Positions 20,130 to 31,462 of a stretch of 64,000 nt of DNA are shown here, piece by piece (within the stretch, counting starts at the first letter, position 1; the number at the start of each line of letters is the position of its first letter). Both the position numbers and the translations under genes were made by a program. The notes below the pieces were generated by a model that was given only the letters and a program-made list of their open reading frames with translations, was not told the origin of the DNA and did not search any database. This stretch comes from Gnetum montanum (taxonomy: Eukaryota > Streptophyta > Gnetopsida > Gnetales > Gnetaceae). The DNA is taken from NCBI GenBank assembly GCA_015680685.1, contig MNCI01010828.1, positions 140,246 through 204,245 of the forward strand, given 5' to 3'.

Positions 20130-22220
20130 TGGCCTTTAAGTGACCTACAACAGGCCAAACACCATGAATGAGCAAAGGGCAAACAGTCTAGTAACCCTTT
20201 ATCCCTGCCTACCCAACATGATGATGAGGGACCTATTCCTTGTAGTTCTTGTTCTTCCACATCTTTGTCCCCATGTTAGAACATTAAATCCATCATACAA
20301 AATAGAGGTTCAAGTGATTGAGAGTTTTAGGATGCTAAGGGATCTCCTGGAGGAGATCATGGCGAAGGTGAAGATGGACATGATGGTCAAGGCCATCATC
20401 ATGGAAGAGGAGGTGATTGACATAGTGGGGGTGGTAGTCCCTCTCCCTCTACTCATTCCCCTCTTTCCACCTTAGTTTCATTAGGTTTTGAATCTAACCG
20501 CAACCGTCATAGAAGGGATCGTGATGATGATGATTGAGGAGGTTGATGGGGACGGTGTGATCGAGGGCGTGAGTTGTCATAGGAGGATCACCATCACAAA
20601 AGGAGAGGTAGCAAAGACCTTCATAGATGCCATGACCATCATCAGGACCATGACCTTGATGAACCACTACTTGCCACTCGAAGCATGCTCAACATAGTAG
20701 AGGCAGTTCACATAGCTACCAAGCATTTGCGAGATAGCTGGATCAAGAGCCTTGATATGAACAATATTCCTAGGTTTGAAGGGGGATATAACTGTGATCT
20801 ATAGACTCACCTACAAGCATTTCATGATGCCTGCACCCTATAGAATATTGAAAAGGAATGGTAGAAACTCAAGCTATTCCCATGAATGCTCATCAAGGAG
20901 GCAGAAAGCTAGTACCGGTCTTTGGAGCTGAAATAGATTAGGCGATGGAATACAATGTTGGAGCTCTTCAATGACAAATACCAAACTTACTCTAGGGTGT
21001 CTAATCTAAGAGGAAAAATCCAGGGATGGAAACAAGGTAGCCACAAGCCCTTAGATGCAACCATTGGTAGATATTACTCATTGTTGCACTGATGCCTTGG
21101 TCATGGCTACTCTCAATAGGAGTAGCTCCGCCATGTCATAGATGGGCTCCATTTTGAAACAAGAAGGACACTTGGCATTTATGCTCAAGGACGGCTATCC
21201 AAGTTAAGGGCTCATCAACTTTAGCAATTAATTGAGCAGGTAGCCAAGGAAGAGGGGGAACTACAAAAATGAAAAAGTGTAAAGGAATATAATTGAGACC
21301 CTTCCATCTAGAAGAGGGAGGTCTGATTCTATGAAGATGAGAAGGAGTCATCTCTAGATGCAACGGTGAACAGAAAGACTTTACCTATACAAAAGTTTAC
21401 TTCTGAAATTTCGGCCAAGTTGGACAAGATGTGGGATTCTTTGGATGAAAAATTCCAAAGTGTTCTAAAAATTGCCAAAGAATCCAAAGAACAACGTAAT
21501 GATCCAGATTGATGAAGCAGAAAAGAGGTTGAATGTGCCTACCACAAAGGTAAGTGCAAGGTTGTTGTGGTAGAACAAGTTGCAGACTCGGACACCAAGG
21601 AAGACGATGGATGTGACATATGCCAATACGAACATCCTAAGGGATGTTTTCCCATGGTGTCACATTTGCAAGAGTCTGAGGTGTACACTCTGAATCCTTA
21701 GCAAAAAGCTAAACACCTCAAAGATTGCCTTATCCCCAAGGCAATTCTAGGTAGTTCCACTAGCAATAGGGATATTATCCAAGTGGAGCTTCGCTGCAAC
21801 CGTATGAGCACTACCAATAATGGCAACACCCATAATCATGGGGGATGCCACCCCTAAGGCAGTAATACCCTTACCAGTAGCCAGATCCTTATGGGTACTA
21901 AGTTTAGTAGCCAGTCTCCCCACGGGACTCTTCTAGTCATGTAACCTTCCAAAATCATTACTACCCTCCAGAATACTTTTAGGCCTAATCTTCATCACCT
22001 AAGGGGAAAACCCACATTTGCACTATCCTCTACCACCTCCTTCTACCATACCTATCCATCAGCCCTCAACTTAGCTACCTCGTACTCCACTTATGCAGGG
22101 GGAAATACCTCCATAGCCATAACAACGTAATGCCACAAGGGCCATCAATTTACAACTGGCTCCCCAACCGAGTGGATCAGAATCAAAATCATGGAAACGT
22201 TCTTTTTTCTAGCTTAATAA
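20130..22220 (+). pseudogene. gag: gag of element E (broken)
   Basis: N-terminal His/Gly/Asp-rich low-complexity part at about 20300-20650, then LLATRSMLNIVEAVHIATKH and IPRFEGGYNCDL (about 20670-20800). The core with FHDAC, LKLFP and RRWNTMLELFNDKYQTYSR runs to about 21200. The compact C-x2-C-x3-H-x3-C motif GCDICQYEHPKGC is at 21608-21646. A Pro/Gln-rich tail follows. Many TAG stops fall where B and C have CAG or TGG (for example 20804, 20842, 20862 and 20912). Confidence 0.82.
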
Positions 22221-22309
22221 CCTAAACATACCCTCACACTCATGTATTACCAGTGCCCCTGCATCTCCAACTACCTCTAATACTTAATCCTTTAAGCAGC
22301 CTTTGAACC

Positions 22310-22830
22310 AAACACCTTCCAACGTGCAAACCATTATGTTAACACATGTTGTGATGGACTGGATTAAGGTGGGTCATCTCCCTTGAAAAGTTTCTGATCC
22401 AAGAAGCTCCCTTATATACCTTCAGGTAGCAAGGAACTAGCCATTCAAAGCTCTTTTGGATTCAGGATCAAGTGTCAACCTGATTTCACATGATATATAT
22501 AAGACTTGGAACTTACCCCCATTGCAACATTCAACTTGAGTTAGTATACTAATCCATTACCATTCCCTTGGGATTGGTAGAAGATATTGTGACCACCGTT
22601 TGTGGGTGGTCCTACCCTACTGATTTCCTAGTGATCCATGTTAATAACTATAAGGGGGACTTCCTGATTATAATAGGAAGAGCATGGCTCAACATGGTGG
22701 ATGCACATTTGAAACTTCGAGATCTCTCCCTTGAAATTTCCAAGGAAAATCCCTTTGGGAAGATCGAGAAGAAGCATGTTACATGCATCACGTATAGTGA
22801 CTCTAGGTGCAACTGTGTGTAGTAACTCTA
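22310..22830 (+). pseudogene. Aspartic protease region of element E (broken)
   Basis: FKALLDSGSSVNLIS at about 22450 carries the D-S-G active site. A frame change follows near 22540. GLVEDIVTTVCGWSYPTDFLV and IIIGRAWLNMVDAHL (22568-22822) are the later protease blocks. The frame ends in DSRCNCV. Confidence 0.78.
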
Positions 22831-23074
22831 GTCTGTTGAGTAGACATCCATTCAAACGTGTAGTCGATGTGCCATCGAATCACAAATTCAATGATGCCTG
22901 TACGTAGTAGCCACTAATCAAGAAGGCACCCAATGGTTGACCGCTGATTCTGATAGTGGAACCCTATGCATGGAACCCTTTGAGAGCCTTGTATGTACCT
23001 ATATGGGGAGCATAGATGAACTGGAATAGGTTCATCAACAACTTTCCACTACTAATGATGCTACTGACAGGGGA

Positions 23075-24350
23075 AACTTGCAGATCCCTGAAAGCTTTAA
23101 ACAGGAGCCCATAGAACTAAAGCCTTTACTGGTCAATCTAGAATATGAATTCTTGCAAAATGGTAAGCCGATAATAATCAATGCCACTCTTGCTACTAAG
23201 AAAAAGAAGAAGTTTCTAAGGATGGTGAACAAGCGGTTGACTGCCTTCACATGGTCATATCCTGAGTTAACAGGGATTGATCCTAGGGTATGCCAACATC
23301 AAATATATATCAATCCTTCCATGAAGCCACGATGACAACCACAAAGATGATTGAATCCCAAACTTAAATAGATCACAAAAGATGAAACTGAGAAATTGCT
23401 AAAGGTGGGATTCATCTACCCCATTGCGGATAGTGAGTGGATCAGCCTACTCATTATTGTGCCAAAAAAGGATGGTAAATGGAGGGTTTGTATCAATTTC
23501 TGATTACTAAACATGGAAACCTTTAAGGATCATTTTCCACTCCCATTTGTGGAGTAGGTGTTGGATACCATTTGAGGGCATTATTACTATAGCTTCTTAG
23601 ATGGTTATAGTGGCTATAACCAAATCCACATTGGCCTAGAGGACTAGGCCAAGACAACATTTACAAGCCCCTAGGGAACTTTCACATACAGGAAGATACC
23701 CTTTGACCTATGTAACATGCTCGCAACCTTCCAACGTCTTGTCCTCATCATCTTCTAGCAACAAATCGGCAATGGTGTAGAAGTTTTTATGGATGACTTC
23801 TCCACCTATGGGGTAACATTCGAGCAAGCCTTGGAACACCTTGAGCAGGTTTTGAAGTGATGTGTAGAAACTAACTTATGACTTAATTGGTAAAAAAGCC
23901 ACCTAATGGTCCAAGAAGGCATTGTTTTGGGACATTGAATTTCACAACCAGGGATCGAAGTGGATCTTGAGAAAATCAAGGTTATCCAAGGAATTACTAG
24001 TTAGCCAAGAATTATAAGGGATGTGTGGTGGTTCCTTGGACACACTGGTTACTATCGATGCTTCATCGAGAATTTTTCAAAGATCACCAAGTCATTGGTG
24101 GAGCTGACCAAGAAAGATGCCCCATTTTTCTGGACTAGGAAATGTGAATTTACATTCCAAACAATGAAGCAAAAACTCATAGAGACTCCAATTTGGTGAG
24201 CCCCTGATTAGTTCAGACCGTTTCACATCATGATGGATGCATCTAATTATGCGTTGGGAGCTATGCTCACACAGCTGGATGACCAAAAATGCTGATATTA
24301 CATCCACTATGTAGGCCCAAGTATTGTGGGTGCTCAACTAAATTACAACA
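23075..24350 (+). pseudogene. Reverse transcriptase and partial RNase H of element E
   Basis: Copies RNA into DNA in the element's life cycle. Blocks in one frame: LQIPESFKQEPIELKPL, WSYPELTGIDPRVCQHQIY, GFIYPIADSEW, KDGKWRVCINF, KDHFPLPFVE, YYSFLDGYSGYNQIHIG, and the catalytic VEVFMDDFSTYG at about 23775. The connection (FLGHTGYYRCFIENFSK, ELTKKDAPF) and the start of RNase H (FHIMMDASNYALGAMLTQLDD) follow. TAG/TGA stops interrupt. At about 24357 the frame jumps from RNase H into integrase through a shared ATGGA, losing about 670 bases. Confidence 0.85.
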
Positions 24351-25356
24351 CCACCGAATGGAGGGACCTCAACAGTGGATTCAACCACTCAAACCCTTCA
24401 ACATTTGGGGCATCAACTTCATGGGACCCATCACACCCATTTCAAATGGGAAGGTGTACATCATTGTTGTGGTGGACTACTGCACCAAGTGGGTAGAGGT
24501 AGCAACTATCATTGATTGTTCCTCAACCATAGCCATGCAGTTTGTTCAACAAAAAATTGTGAACAAGTTTGGAGTGCCACGTGCACTCATTTCAAATAAT
24601 GGCACTCACTTTACGAGTGCTACTTTTCATAAACCCATGCAGCATTTGGGAGTATAACATAAACTAATAACACCCTATCACCCCTAAGCCAACGAGCAAG
24701 CTGAAGTCACAAACCGGGAGATTACAAAAATCCTAACTAGGATTATTAGCAAATATAGGAGGGATTGGAGCACAAAACTTAATGACACCCTTTGGGCCTA
24801 CCTCTCAACTTGGAAACTTCCTATAGGCTACTCCCCTTACGAGTTAGTGTACAAAAAGCTACCAATGCTCATTCAGGCAGAACTCCAAACACTATCCACT
24901 GCAAGTGACTTAGGTCTTGACTTATCATAGGCACAACGAGAATGCCTCATCAACTTAAATGTGCTAGATGAGAATTGATTAGTAGCCTTGTCATTAAATG
25001 ACATGCATAAGTCATATAACAAACAACATCATGACCTTAGGATTCAAAAGATAACATTTCAATATGAAGATAAGGTTCTCTATTGGAACCCCACAGATGT
25101 GTTGCAACGGACCAAGTTTCAAACACTATGGGAGGGACCTTATATTTTTTCCAAGACCTTTCCATCTAGAGCCCTACTCATACACAAACTTGAAGACCCA
25201 ACGAAAACACAATTGGTCAACATGCAACAATTAAAACCCTTCCATGAACTACACCAAACCAGTGTTGCTACCACTTCATCAAGTGGTCGGCCACATTCCA
25301 TCTTTCAAATCTCCTCCTCCAAGATTAGTCTTGGGGGAGATCACTACTCATACTAA
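24351..25356 (+). pseudogene. Integrase of element E, HHCC domain deleted
   Basis: Core domain with WGINFMGP, VVDYCTKWVEV, ISNNGTHFTSATF and NEQAEVTNREITKIL, then ELVYKKLP and C-terminal FQTLWEGPYIF. The zinc-binding N-terminal domain is missing through the deletion at 24357. Both catalytic Asp positions read Asn (GIDFM to GINFM; SDNG to SNNG); the Glu remains. No chromodomain. Confidence 0.82.
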
Positions 25357-27225
25357 AATAGTTGTCCTAGCCTCTTAAATCTTTTCTTTATTTTTTATTT
25401 TACACATTTTTATTTTACACCATTGTTCGTACGTTTAACATTTCTTACCTAATCTTTCTCTTATATATATATATATATTTCACCTTTAGTTGTTCTGTTC
25501 TATTTTATTTTAGTTATTTCCCTCTATTTATTTTTGCTAATAAAGTTGTCTTATTGCCACAGGATGTGATGGTGTGATGGTTGCACCCAACGGGGACTTT
25601 CTTATTATGGGTTACCTATTATATCTAGTTCTTACCTTAGCATTTTGGTTTCAGGAAACTATGTTACACTTTCTTTCATGCAACAAGCAGTGAGTCCATG
25701 ACATCTGACCACTCACACTTTTCTATGATGTGCAGGGATCAAGAGAAGTACAGTCCCTTTTCCATTAATCAACTCTAGCAATCTTTGACCTTGGTGGATT
25801 CCAAACTTGGGAAGGATTCAAGTGGTAAGGAATAGGGTGTGACTTCAAGGGGATGTGGTGGACCACGTATCCCCCTACGATCTCTCATGCATTACTACCC
25901 TCAAGGATCCCTTTTGGTTCCATGGCCATGAATAATAGGAAGCTGACATGTCCTTGCATGGTGTGGTTCCCATTTGAAAAAAAAAAAGAAAACAACAAAA
26001 AACAATGGGAATTCAGAGCACACCCCTTGGACCAACCAATCTATCCTCGCATGGTATGGTTCCCATTCAAAAAAAACAAAACAAACACAATAATGAGAAT
26101 TCAAAGCACACCCCTTGGATCAAATAATGGGCTACAAGCACTAGTTATGGGACTCAGAAGCCATGTTACCCAGATCTAACGGTCCCCTCTAACTAAGGCC
26201 CTTCTTCACTTCTTGCTTTCCTTTCCTTCTATATAAGGAATGGGATTTGGTCTCTGTAGGCATGTGTATGACCTAAGTGAGTGGGTTGGCATTAGTCCAT
26301 CATTGTAATGTCATTGGCCATGGTCGGTCTTGATCCAACCCTGGAACAGATTCTTATCAGGTCACTTAACCACATACTTTGCAAAGGGACTGTATCAATC
26401 TTGACCTCGACACTCCATTCCACATGCTCTCCCTCTCATATGTTGCTCTCCATTTCTCACCTCACTACTGATTTCATGTTTCGATCGTGCATCTTAGTTT
26501 TCTAGTACTTGTAAATCCTTTAGTTAGTTCTTAGAGGTACGAGTATTAGCCCTCAGTGACCATCAATTAACTATGGGGCCCACGGACTCCTAGGTTGAGG
26601 CTATGCAAGGGCAACCAAGGTTGAAGCCTACTATGGGGAGGATCCACTTGCATATCTATTGGTCTCACTTGTTAATCTCCTATCCCTTTGATCTAATATG
26701 GTGATTGTTTCTATGCTACCCATCATGAGGGTCTCCATCGCCCAAGCTCCATCTTATAATGTTCTCCTAGATTTGACTCTACTTTTACACTTGACATCCC
26801 TTCTGCTTCATTTCTTGATGTCCTTGGGTCTTTGAGCCCTCAATGACTCTAGTTTTATGCTAAAATTCCTAGATTTTGGCCTTTCCTTCATTGGTCAATG
26901 GTGGTCAACATAGTTGAATAGCTACGTTAACGTGACCCCATATGTGCAACGACCTATGTTTATGCAGCCCCGTCGATGCAGCACCCAAAATGCTATGTAT
27001 ACACGCATTGTGCTTTTGAATTTTGTACATTTTCTCATAATGCTAGGGGAGTTTTTCAAGTTTTTTGCATCCACTCTCCTTCTCGAGCACCTAACCTTCC
27101 TATCGCTTGTTCACATCTACCCATTCCTTCACTCTTTTGCTACCAGAGGTATGCTCTACATCATGGGAGGCCCATGATTCTGTATAATGTGAAAATATGG
27201 CTAACCCAAGAAATTTACATGCCTT
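25357..27225 (+). other. Non-coding tail of element E
   Basis: Begins with TTAGTCTTGGGGGAGAT (25330) and T-rich TTTTTATTTTACA units (25385-25420). Two hairpin copies lie at 25960-26024 and 26053-26112. GGGGAGGATCCACTTGCAT near 26637 is shared with elements 2 and C. An ATCATGGGAGGCCC block near 27165 stands where C has TCATGGGGGTCC. No convincing gene. Confidence 0.7.
25960..26112 (+). ncRNA. Conserved two-tier hairpin, two tandem copies (element E)
   Basis: Copy a: GGTGTG (25960)/CACACC (26019) outside TTCCCATT (25967)/AATGGGAA (26004). Copy b: TTCCCATT (26060)/AATGAGAA (26092) with one mismatch; its outer stem is GGTATG/CACACC. The loops are A-rich. Confidence 0.5.
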
Positions 27226-27235
27226 AATGCACCCA

Positions 27236-27425
27236 AGACTTAACGCCTCCTAGGGTTAATCAAAACTGACTTAGCACCTTCTAGGGTTAATCAAAACTTA
27301 ATACACCCTAGGGTAATCAAAACACCTAGGGTTAATCAAAGCTCAACACATCCTGGGGTAATCCAAACACCTAGGATTAATCAGAATGCCTCCTGGGTTG
27401 ATCAAAGAACTCGCTTACATACACC
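27236..27425 (+). repeat. Degenerate tandem repeat, CCTAGGGTTAATCAAAAC units
   Basis: Seven units of 19-31 bases share a core CTAGGGTTAATCAAAAC with point changes. The shorter units drop one T (GGGTAATC). It lies just upstream of the third ORF of element E. Confidence 0.75.
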
Positions 27426-27546
27426 ACCTTAGATCAAATAGAATGCACATGTCACTGTCATAGCCAAGCCATCATGATAACGTATCTTATTATCATTTTG
27501 GGGAAACACACACACATTTTAATTCATGGTTACACTGTGATTGCAT

Positions 27547-30402
27547 ATGGCACCAAAACCAAGACATCCAAGGGAGGAAGAACTATCACAACCTTGGGAG
27601 AAGCAACCTAGAACCAGATGGAAATGAGACATACAACCTTAGGAGCATGCAAAGGGCTCACATGCAACTAGCCCTCTCCATGAGGAACCCAATGTGGAAT
27701 CTATTCGTTAGATTCCCAAAGAAGAGATCCCCACAGAATAATCGCACAAGGACAAGACTCCAACGAGAGTGCCATAGCTTGAGGTCACCTTGACTAGGGC
27801 CTACCTTGACGCTATCAAGCTGAAGGAGTTGCAACAAATGATCCTTCAAGAATTAAACTTCAAACCATTCCTAGAAAGTGTGCCAGAGCAAGTCAAAACT
27901 TAGCTATAGCATTCTCCCATGTGGCCAATCATCACGTCCAATGGTGAGTGGTATTTAGGGGAAACCTATCTCTCCGAGACAAATCAACAACCGGGGTCAC
28001 AAGTAAGAATCAAAGATATCCATGTGTCTTACTCTACAAAGGCAATCACACAAGCCTTAGCATTACCTAAGATAGGGGCTGATGTGGTAGAAATTTCAAA
28101 ACAAGAAGACCCCAAGGTGAAAGTGTAGTGGACCAGGAAATGTTATGGGATGGACCATAAAGAGTTTGGCATAATGACCATTGCAAAACGAGTTTACTCC
28201 AAAATTGCATCTTACCACCTAAATCCAACAGTAAGACCCAGAAAAATCACCACCTTCTCTACTCGTACATGTGCTACTTTAAGAGGAAATTTTCCCATCA
28301 ACCTTCCATAGTTACTCTTCTTAGAAATTGAGAAATGATTCACAAAAAATGAATGTGGAAGGTGAGCTTTGCCCTTTCCTTGCCTAATCAGAAAACTGTG
28401 CAAACGGGCAGGGATAACATGATATGCCAATGACACACTCTGTCATGCCCCAATTGCCTCATGGTGTGAGATGATGAAAGATAAAACACCCGCCACCACA
28501 AGAATAGAAGAAGAGCAACCACCACCTCCACTGTCCATACAAGAAACAGGGTCAGACTCACACATGATTGCAGAGCACATACACGAGATCTAACAGTCAC
28601 TCCTACACCAACAAGAGGAACAGGTGAGAACCAATGATGGTGGAGACCCTTTAGTGTACTGCCCTACCTTGAGCCATCTAAAGCAAGTGGCTTGATCTAT
28701 GAGCTTGCTGGAGAGGATAGGGCCGATGCTTTCAGCCACACGAACATAGGTGCCTATGAGAATAGACCCTAGTGCTAGAGAAGTAATAGTGTCATTGACC
28801 TAACAATTATTCCTAGAAATTTTAGGGAATGCTACTAATTTCTCAATGTGCTTGGAGGAGGGTGAAGGGGCAATTATCTTAGTAATGCAACACCAAGGAT
28901 AGGAAGTCATGGTAGATGTGGTTGCCGATACGATCGCCATGGCTCTCAATACACCTACAATGCCTGTACTAGATGTACATGGGCTTAGAGATGTGCAGAC
29001 ATCTATAGGTACTCAGAGTGGCAGACTCAATGTAGCACAACATGAAGAATTATTGGATCGACTGGTGGGAATCAGGTAACTACTTCCAAATGTCTTCGAC
29101 CTTTTAGACAACATCATTGCAACCCAGTCAAAGCTACTTTTGACAAAGGGGAAGTGCCTCATCCTAGAGGGGAAATTGAAAGAAGCTCAGGTGGATAATC
29201 AATGCTTAGCTACAAAGGTTTCCCAACTAAGGGTCCAACTTGCTGATCCAACAATAAGTAACCATGAAGTCACCATAGATGAAGCTCTTCAACAACTTCA
29301 AATCAAGCTCCAAAAGGTTGAGTATGAGTGAGAGTCAGCGACCTTCGACAAGTCCTTAGTGGAAGATCATTCTTATTATCTAAACAAGGACTTGATAGAG
29401 GTTCACCAGGAGAATGTTGGGTTGACTACTGAAGTTCATTTCCTACACAATGTTAGTCTCGAAAATCAACAAATGAATGATTTTATTCACCAACAGCAAG
29501 AGGAGCTAGTTAGGGTAAACATCGATGTAAGAAGATTGGCTAATAAAAATTGCAATCTATCAATGGAGGAAGTTCGAGCCTTACAACAGAAGACAACCAT
29601 TGAAATTATCACTTGGAAGAATGGCACCCTCAATTTTGAATGAGTGAAAAATTACTATAGTGACCAAGTGGGGTTGTAAAAATAAATTAATGAAAAAGAA
29701 ATCCAAGTTGCAAAGGCTAAGATGAATCAAGCCCTCCAATAGCTCAAGGAAGGAGGCAAGGTGTGGCAACCCATCTTTGATGGATTAAACACCTACAACC
29801 AAGCTGAGATTCATCTCAAGGAGCTGCATATTGAAAAAATGATAGAATACATAAAAATAGCCAACCTTCGTTATGCAAACCTAGCCATGCTTATAGTTGG
29901 GAGGCCATGGTTAGACCTTGAGAAGCAAGTGGCCACCTCATATTTGTTATACGAGGGTGAGTTCAAGGCACATAAGGAGACAAAGCAAAAGCTAGAAATA
30001 GCAAATGCAAAACTTGAAGTTCTTCATACCCACTTTGAAGGATAACACTTGATTATGAAGAACTTGGCCCAACGAATGGATGACTACCAACGACTGCAAG
30101 CATCAGTCCAAGCGTTTGACATTGAACGAAAATAGTTTACAGCCTAGTTCGTCAATTTAAAGGAGCTTTTCCCTGCACTTCCATGTCCTTGGGATGTTCC
30201 TATTCTAGCACACATTGGCAAAGCTGCTTGGACTATGAACGATCCCAGAAGTAAAGAAGACAAAATGAGGGCTTTGTTAGAGGCTTTTCAACTGCCTCCA
30301 GAAGTTGCAATAGTCACAAGATAGCCACAACCACCACCTCAACCACCACATGCACCTAAAGATGGTGAGGGCCCATTAGAACCATTGCCACCAAGAACTG
30401 TA
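27547..30402 (+). pseudogene. Third ORF of element E (Athila-type, head domain plus coiled coil), stop-riddled
   Basis: From ATG 27547 one frame can be read for about 950 codons without a frameshift, but with about 27 stops. The first third contains GSQVRIKDIHVSYSTKAITQ, CYGMDHKEFGIMTIAKR and ALPFPCLIRKLCKRAGIT. That layout is like the head domain of 'putative plant transposon protein' (Transposase_32-like) ORFs of Athila-group elements. The middle has acidic and hydrophobic segments. About 29130-30060 is rich in heptad-like Leu/Glu/Lys/Gln (VSQLRVQLAD, LQQLQIKLQKVEYE), typical of coiled coil. The C-terminus is Pro-rich. No clear signal peptide or transmembrane segment is seen, so an envelope role is not supported. 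It sits between pol and 3' LTR, where the other elements here have only non-coding tail. Family assignment is tentative. Confidence 0.6.
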
Positions 30403-30642
30403 TGACCTTCTTTAGCAACTTCAACATCTCAGCAGGGTCATTCATCCATTGTTATCAAGGTATTCAATTTTGTTATCCATGAACACCACAATTTTGTAAT
30501 TTCTTCCATACATTCGAGCACTTGGTGTATTGTTAGCATTAGTAGGTGTCTTGAGCCATTTTTCTATGTGTGTCACTAGTCACCTCATACCTTCCAAATT
30601 GTAACAAACTTGAGGACAAGTTCTCACTTAGTCATGGGGGTA

Positions 30643-31462
30643 TGATGACCCCGTCGACACATCTTTCCAAGCGTTGACGTGGCCTCGTCAACGCAGAGTC
30701 CATATTTTGCTATCAATATGTGTGCACCTGCTACATTTATAGCATCTTTTGTTCAAGTTGTAGAGAAGCTCTTGCAGTTTGTCTCCATGAAAGTTAGAAT
30801 ATTTCCTAAGTGCCCATAGCAAGAGTTTGAAGAGTGTATGGCTCTTTATTTAAGAGCTAATGTACCTGAGCCCATTGGCGTACCAGCAATAAAGACAAGC
30901 TTTTTGAACATTCCTTGCAGCATTTGGATTAAACTACTTAAGCATTAAAATATTTTAATATTTTAATAACTCTAAAATATTTTATTATTATCACTTTATA
31001 GTTATAATAGTTTTTATAGTTTATGAGAACCATAAGCATGACCATCTGGAACATATATCTGACACTTGGCAACCCAGTGGACACCTAACATCTGGTAACC
31101 CAGTAGTGGTTAGGTCATGCTCAGGATGTGCATAGAGGATGGGATTGATTATTTATGCTAGGGATAGTTAAGCGATAGAGTAGGGAAATTGTAAAATTAT
31201 ATAGCCTTTCATTTCCTACACTAGAAGAACTAGACTTTAAAGATAAAAAGTAAACTTATAAAAATCATTTACCTCAATATCACTCACCCATCATTTTGGG
31301 ATATCATAAGTGAGGTTTGGAAGATAACAACCACTTTAACTAAGGTTTTTCTAGCTAGAATTCTGTGTACATAAGTGCTTGTAGTCTTTGGAATTCGACC
31401 AGGTCATGCATGAACTCTCGTGATTCATATGGTTGGGTGTAGGGGTACCTCGCTGCTCATCA
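30643..31462 (+). repeat. 3' LTR of element E (LTR-IV type, 820 bp)
   Basis: Follows AGTCATGGGGGTA, starts TGATGACC and ends CTCATCA. U5 resembles the other LTRs (GGTTGGGTGTAGGGGTACC). U3 differs and has a perfect 9-base inverted repeat, GCGTTGACG (30671) and CGTCAACGC (30686). The plus-strand text abuts minus-strand RT at 31463. Confidence 0.88.

Larger units (their letters stand above)
20106..31462 (+). mobile_element. Element E: Athila-type Ty3/gypsy with third ORF, 5' LTR lost
   Basis: Plus-strand gag, PR, RT, part of RNase H, integrase core, a long tail, a third ORF and LTR-IV (30643-31462). It splits the minus-strand element F: RT of F stops at 31463 and resumes, after a gap of about 180 bases, at 20105. 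The 5' LTR, PBS and gag start are missing. The left junction (20075-20130) carries repeated TTTTACTATCT words. Confidence 0.85.

Noticed and set aside
20140-20697. ORFs of 111 and 69 codons
   Set aside because: They are other-frame readings of the low-complexity N-terminal part of gag of element E.
27236-27425. CRISPR-like array
   Set aside because: Units are degenerate, spacing is irregular, there are no spacer-like unique segments of equal length, and the context is a plant retrotransposon.
27547-30402. A non-standard genetic code explaining the stops
   Set aside because: All three stop codons occur, at CAA/CAG/CGA/TGG-like positions, and the neighbouring retroelements show the same decay; ordinary mutation suffices.
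27547-30402. Retroviral envelope gene
   Set aside because: No signal peptide, no convincing transmembrane segment and no cleavage site are visible; only position and coiled coil would support it.
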